From: Jacaranda mimosifolia
Taxonomy: Eukaryota > Streptophyta > Magnoliopsida > Lamiales > Bignoniaceae
NCBI GenBank assembly: GCA_018894105.1
Contig: CM032118.1
Coordinates: forward strand, 31,662,690-31,726,689
DNA length: 64,000 bases
Reading direction: 5' to 3'
The position numbers and the translations under genes are program-made. Each line of letters begins with the position of its first letter. The first letter of the stretch is position 1. Below are positions 59,488 to 64,000 of the stretch, one piece after another. The notes beneath the pieces were generated by a model. It was not told the DNA's origin, did no database searches, and was given only the letters and a program-made list of their open reading frames with translations.

Positions 59488-60744
59488 TCATGTTTCGGGT
59501 GGGGTCGGGTGGGGTCGAAGTAAGGGTATAACATTAATTTCCTCAACTCTAACCCAATCCAACCCGATGACAACCTAAAAATGTTCAACCCTAACCTAAC
59601 CTAAATCGTATTAGGTCAGGTTCGGGTCGATCTGATTTTTATTATGTTAACTCGCCAACTAAAATCCACCCAATCCAACCTACTAATCTAATTTAAAATA
59701 ATTATTTCAAATATTTATTTTAATTTTTAGAAATTTTTTGGCGTTTTTATTTTTTAATTTTATCTATTCTTAATTATTAATAAATTAAAATAGGAGTAAG
59801 AAATTCTTATCATAAATTTACGATAGCAGCTTTCTGAAAAAAAATTAACTGAACCACATAATATATTGATTTTATGAATTTTTGTTCCTTTCATTTTTTA
59901 GTATCTATCATCATTATAAAAATATTGAAATCAAAACATAACTTATTTTTAAAAACAGTATACTTTTTCAACTTTTATTCACTCACTCTCTTTAATTTTA
60001 GTATCTTTTGTATCAATCAAATTGTCTCTTTTAACTTCTTAAAATGACATTATTTCTCTACTTTATATTGATTCAATTAAGCAGCACATAAATCAATAAA
60101 AATATATCATCAAGCAAATAAGTAAACAAGTATTTTAATTGGACACATAATTTATAATAAAAACTTGCTTGAGTCTTTTGAATTTTCTATAACCTCTCAA
60201 TAGAAAGAATTCTTGTCTATTTATATATGCAAAATCTTGCATTACATAAGGTCTAAGAAAAATTTGTAGGATAGTTTAGTAGTCAAAGTAGTATTTTGTC
60301 AACTCTTTACAGAATAACTTTCATATCCGTTTGGATGCAAAAATTAACCATTAAAAACAACATAAAATTATAGTAATCCATCATATATATTTGTGAAAAT
60401 AGATAAGACCAAAAAGTACGAAAGTAGTAATTTTGATATTGCTAAAGTTTAAAATTTCAAGTTTTACTTTGCTATTTTATATTGTTACTCCTAAAAATTT
60501 TTACTTGTATTTGTTTAATTTGAGTTAAGTTGAATTGGTTAAGGTGGGTTTGGGTTGTCGTGTGATCCAAAATAAAATTTTGGGTTGTTCGTGTAACCTA
60601 AAATTCAATTCAACCCAACCCATTTTCTTCAGATTCTTATTCGTGTCTACCTTATTGGACCCGAACTCAAAATAGGTTGACCCAAAACCAATTTTTTTGT
60701 GTCAAACTCGTGTCAAGTTATCGTATCGTGTTAGAAATTACCAC
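59488..60744. repeat. hAT-MITE-like repeat region (GGGTCGGGT and CACCCCTAG ends)
   Basis: The left part has GGGTGGGGTCGGGTGGGG and AACCCAATCCAACCCGATG. The right part has GGTTTGGGTTGTCGTG, GTGTCAAACTCGTGTCAAG and ends ATTACCACCCCTAG. In complement, CTAGGGGTGGTAATTTC is a common plant hAT-MITE terminus. A matching left terminus was not found, so two overlapping elements are possible. No coding frame. Confidence 0.45.
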
Positions 60745-61104
60745 CCCTAGTATTGACTGCCATCTTAACAGTTAATACAACTGTTTGTCATCATAATATA
60801 AAGGAGAAAAATGTTTAGTAGATTAACATGAACCCCATACAATATTTTCAGCATTTCTTTTTTCTGTTAATTGCATTAGGTACATCTAGTTCTTCATCAT
60901 ATTTAATTGTTAAGGAGATTATGCCACTGGTAACTATAGCACTACTCTTTTGCAATATACTAAATTGAATGCTCTCTTAGCAGTTGATCAGTCAACTTCT
61001 ACTTTACACAACAATGATCAAATAGTGAATAATGCTATTAAGTAGCAAACACCACAATCCCAGAATGTTCTAGAATCAGAATCGCTGAAAAAAAAAAATC
61101 AATT
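60745..61104. other. Intergenic DNA after the orphan exon
   Basis: No coding signal. Where exon 2 of the gene at 61.4 kb would be expected, the - strand reads a T-run and CAG at about 61090 followed by CGATTCTGA. That gives an early stop, so no exon is supported here. Confidence 0.5.
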
Positions 61105-61131
61105 TTAATATGATGAAGAGGGTGATGATAC

Positions 61132-61401
61132 CTTAACTGTCATTTTTCCAGTTTTGTACTCCTTATCTTCATCAGGGTCCAGAGCTGGGCGCAGGGGAAA
61201 CTCGAATCCATCGACAACAGCCCAGTCGTCGGAGTGTCCGTCGAGTGTAACGATCCCTGGCCTGAACTGGACATCGATTCGGGCATCATCGTCGGGCTCG
61301 CAGTGCCAGTCAACGAACTCTTGATGAGACGCCGCAAACTGCGCACAGCCCAAGACTGCAAGGCAAGCCAGCAACAGCTGAAGAAGAAATCGAACCGACA
61401 T
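61132..61401 (-). CDS. First exon of a secreted protein, possibly ethylbenzene dehydrogenase-like haem-binding domain
   Basis: The ATG at 61401 begins MSVRFLLQLLLACLAVLGC, a clear signal peptide with likely cleavage after AASH or nearby. The mature part reads WHCEPDDDARIDVQFRPG, IVTLDGHSDDWAVVDG, FEFPLRPALDPDEDKEYKTG and KMTVK, then AAG followed by GTATCATC, a plausible donor at 61131. The exon is 90 codons, far less AT-rich than its surroundings, and has no stop. The TLDGHxDDW start recalls plant proteins with an EB_dh/DOMON-like haem-binding domain; this is from memory and not certain. No downstream exon is visible before the repeat block at 57.9-60.7 kb. The gene is either truncated or has a very large intron. 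Confidence 0.6.
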
Positions 61402-61899
61402 GAGAGGAAACGACGGCGGATTGGGATTCGGAATAAAATTTCAATTTAGTATTAAAAAAAATACTTATTTTCACTTGATCATTTGTTTGTAAATATAATT
61501 TTAAATTTTTTCTCAACTTTATAAAATTAAAGTAGGTAAAGAATTAATAAAATTAAAAAAAAATAAAAAATAAAATTATTACTAAAATTAAAAATTATGT
61601 AAAAAAAACTGGGGGCAATAAACCTTGCTTGTCCCCCAACATCTGTCATAGGGTGAGGGCATGTTTTGGGTTTTTTAAGTAGCCGACGGGAAAATATTTT
61701 ACAATATAGGGCTAGTTTGGTTGGAATGATAAGGTGGGATACCGTGTTTTTATCGTACCTTATCATCTGCTTGGTTGAAGTGATAATAAACGTTCAAATA
61801 CGTATGGATATTTAAAGCTCGTGTTTATATGCGCAATTTTTATGATAATTTAGCATGTCATCACCCATGAGTTTATTTATCATGCTAGTCAAATAGCAA
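61402..61899. other. Upstream of the orphan exon; AT-rich with a possible MITE end
   Basis: 61402-61610 is A/T-rich and would hold the promoter. At about 61709 GGGCTAGTTTGGTTGGAATG resembles a MITE terminus, with no matching right end found. No other gene. Confidence 0.4.
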
Positions 61900-62863
61900 C
61901 ACAATGATAAAAAATAACATAAATTATTACATGATAAATAATCATGAGATAACTTAAAAATTCAACCATACTGTATACGTACGGTTGAAATTATATGAAT
62001 CAAAGAAAGGGTTATATATAACTAAGGTTGTTAATAAATTAGATTTTAATTCGAATACGATTTGAATAAAATTTAATTATTTAGAATTTTTAATGAATTA
62101 AAAAATTTTAAATATATAGAGTGAATATGGATCTTGATAATCAGATTCGTTAAGGATTCGAATTCGATATTTAATATTAATTAGATTGATTATTTATTAA
62201 TCTTAATATTTATACATATACATATACATTACTACTCATATATATATATATTTATACCTTTAAATTTTAATATTATTGAAGAAATACTAATTTTTTAATT
62301 AGTTAATTTTCATAACAAAAAAATGTAAATTAAATTATTTCCAAAATACCAATATTTAGTTGGTATAAATAGAAATAGATTTCATAATGATAAAAAATCA
62401 CATAAATTATTACATGATAAATAATCATGAGATAACATAAAAATCCAACCATACTATATACGTACAATTGAAATTATATGAATCAAAGAAAGGGTTATAT
62501 ATAACTAAGGTTGTTAATAAATTAGATTTTAACTCGAATTCGATTTGAATAAAATTTAATTATTTAGAATTTTTAATGAATTAAAAAATTTAAAATATAT
62601 AGAGCGAATATGGATCTTGATAATCAAATTCGTTAAGGATTCGAATTCGATATTTAATATTAATTAGATTGAGTATTTATTAATCTTAATATATATACAT
62701 ATACATTACAACATATATATACATATATATTTATGCCTTTAAATTTTAGTATTATTGCATACATACTAATTTTTTAATTAGTTAATTTTCATAACAAAAA
62801 AATGTAAATTAAATTATTTCCAAAATACCAATATTTAGTTGGTATAAATAGAAATAGATTTTT
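61900..62863. repeat. 483-bp tandem duplication
   Basis: 61900-62382 and 62383-62863 align along their whole length with a constant 483-base offset and few substitutions or small indels. Example: GAATCAAAGAAAGGGTTATA is in both, starting at 61999 and 62482. Content is A/T-rich with GATTCGAATTCGAT motifs of a plant MITE-like family. No coding frame. Confidence 0.88.
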
Positions 62864-63170
62864 TAAGAGTAATTCTATATCACAAACCTATTATTTCTTC
62901 AAAAGTGTGACAAATTAGTGCAACAAAGTAGACATTCATAAATTTATGTGCTCCTACTTTGTTATAATGAAGATATTTGACCTAAAAATTACTTTTTATT
63001 TATATATAACGGCATTGATAATATTTTGTGCTAATATTTTGTTAAAAGACAAAATAATAATTAAAAATAATTTTATTATCAGACTAAGATTCCAATTCAA
63101 ATTTTGGATCTTTATCAAACTTGAGTTTGGATTATGAAATCGTATGAATGACTTTTACAATATTATCGAA
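62864..63170. other. AT-rich DNA, no gene seen
   Basis: The 63-codon frame at 62946-63137 is low-complexity Ile/Phe/Leu and not a convincing gene. Nothing else recognised. Confidence 0.5.
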
Positions 63171-63396
63171 TTAGCGTAAACCCCTTGCTATGCACGATAT
63201 ATTCATTTAACTAAAAAATTAAAAATATATATAAAAATACAACTAATTTTTTGTTATTTCATAGATAAGTTATTACAAATTTTCATATTCTATAAAAAAA
63301 TATTATCATTTTTAAAAGAAAATATTATTTTAAATAGTTAAGTAGTAATATTTAATAGTATTCATTAAAATAAAAATGCTATACTACTTTAAATAT
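63171..63396 (-). mobile_element. Helitron 3' end fragment, inverted
   Basis: Read on - it matches 55810-56037 (GCATTTTTATTTTAATGAAT, TATTTTAAATAGTTAAG-type words in complement). It ends CGTGCATAGCAAGGGG, six bases and CTAA, followed by T. This is a CTRR-type Helitron terminus in the opposite orientation to the chain at 49.8-59.5 kb. Confidence 0.7.
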
Positions 63397-64000
63397 GAGC
63401 TACTTAATTCGCTGAACCCCGAACAAAACAAACAAAATAGTTTGAAAGCTCATTGAAAAGGTTCTTACATTCTAAAATCACAGTCCTAAAGTAGGAATTA
63501 TCTATGATATCATTATTAACCGCATTCACCTCCACTTGGGCATCTAGCTCAAAGTTGATATTTGCCAAATTCCTATTTTTCGTCCAACTCAAAGATAGCC
63601 TCTATCAATGTTGTTGGGGTACTTCCTTGGTGTCACGGGTCCCTCATTGGAGAAGAATGACGACCATGACTTGAAGGGGTGTTAGGAGCGACAAGGCATT
63701 GTCGGCTCACCCAGTAGGGCAGAAACGACCCATGAGCAGAGACTCTTGTGAGGTGTGGATTGCAAACTGTTTCAATGGCATACTCTCTGAGTTGTGAGGA
63801 TGCTTCCCACCAAGTTTGAAGTCATTCCGTGTCTGTTTGGGCACCGAACATTAAGGGCTACCGGGAGCGGTCTTTCTGCGCGCGGGTAGCGCAAAGGTGC
63901 ATTGAGCAGAGTGGCTTGGAAAAGGAATTTTGTGAAACTATTTCTGTGGGATGTTCCTTGAGGTGTTGTCAACGTTCCCACCAAGTTTCACTGGTAGAAA
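63397..64000. other. Moderate-GC region of unknown nature at the window edge
   Basis: From about 63600 GC rises. A motif TTCCCACCAAGTTT occurs twice (63806-63819 and 63975-63988) in similar contexts (GAGTTGTGAGGATGC and GAGGTGTTGTCAACG before it). Frames on - at 63404-63592 and 63772-63984 have no recognisable domain. It could be part of a retroelement or a repeat continuing outside. Confidence 0.35.

Noticed and set aside
59540..59620. Telomere-like AACCCTAACCTAACC words
   Set aside because: Only two to three imperfect units inside a MITE-like CCAACCC-rich region; not an interstitial telomere array.

Overview
The window is nuclear DNA of a flowering plant, most likely a eudicot. It has AT-rich intergenic DNA, spliced genes with GT-AG introns, and many families of plant transposable elements. 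It also holds an endogenous plant pararetrovirus (Caulimoviridae). I cannot name the species. Only two host genes look complete: a secreted pectinesterase (40.6-42.4 kb, + strand, five exons) and a BAH plus Agenet domain chromatin-type protein (43.1-47.4 kb, - strand, six exons). A third host gene is represented by one convincing first exon (61.1-61.4 kb, -). A GC-rich reading frame near 57.3 kb may be another gene fragment.

Layout. 1-9.4 kb: two near-identical copies of a caulimovirid, joined tail to tail. Copy A is on + and runs off the left edge; copy B is on -. Copy B keeps the control region (TATA box, poly(A) signal, initiator tRNA-Met primer site) and the first codons of the next polyprotein unit. 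Both copies are broken by private C-to-T type stop codons. 9.4-17 kb: AT-rich DNA with MITE-like repeats and a Transposase_28/gypsy remnant. 17-20.5 kb: a decayed autonomous-type hAT transposon with BED finger and C-terminal dimerisation segments. 23.2-32.1 kb: a Ty3/gypsy element of the TAT lineage on -, with both LTRs, PBS, PPT, gag, protease, RT, two RNase H domains and integrase, plus an antisense ORF and tandem repeats near its 3' end. Its 5' LTR carries a hAT-like MITE. 22.2-39.4 kb: older repeat segments (called A, B and C here) recur around the TAT element. One B copy is split by a CACTA-type element whose pre-insertion sequence survives in the paralogous B copy. A second TAT-like remnant lies at 35.4-38.9 kb.

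39.4-48.2 kb is the gene island. 49.1-49.3 kb is a compact SINE with target-site duplication and poly(A) tail. 49.8-59.5 kb is a series of Helitrons, three of them head to tail. One carries a replication-protein-A-like reading frame and a histone H3 pseudogene. 56.4-56.7 kb is a long palindromic TAA/TTA microsatellite with a duplicated spacer. 59.5-64 kb holds further repeats, the orphan first exon, a 483-bp tandem duplication and an inverted Helitron end.

The genes do not form a pathway. The window is best read as a small gene island set in nested repeats. I found no clearly new molecular system. The most informative items are the inverted pararetrovirus with its reciprocal decay, the Helitron chain with captured H3, the CACTA element with its resident empty site, and the three diverged Transposase_28 copies.
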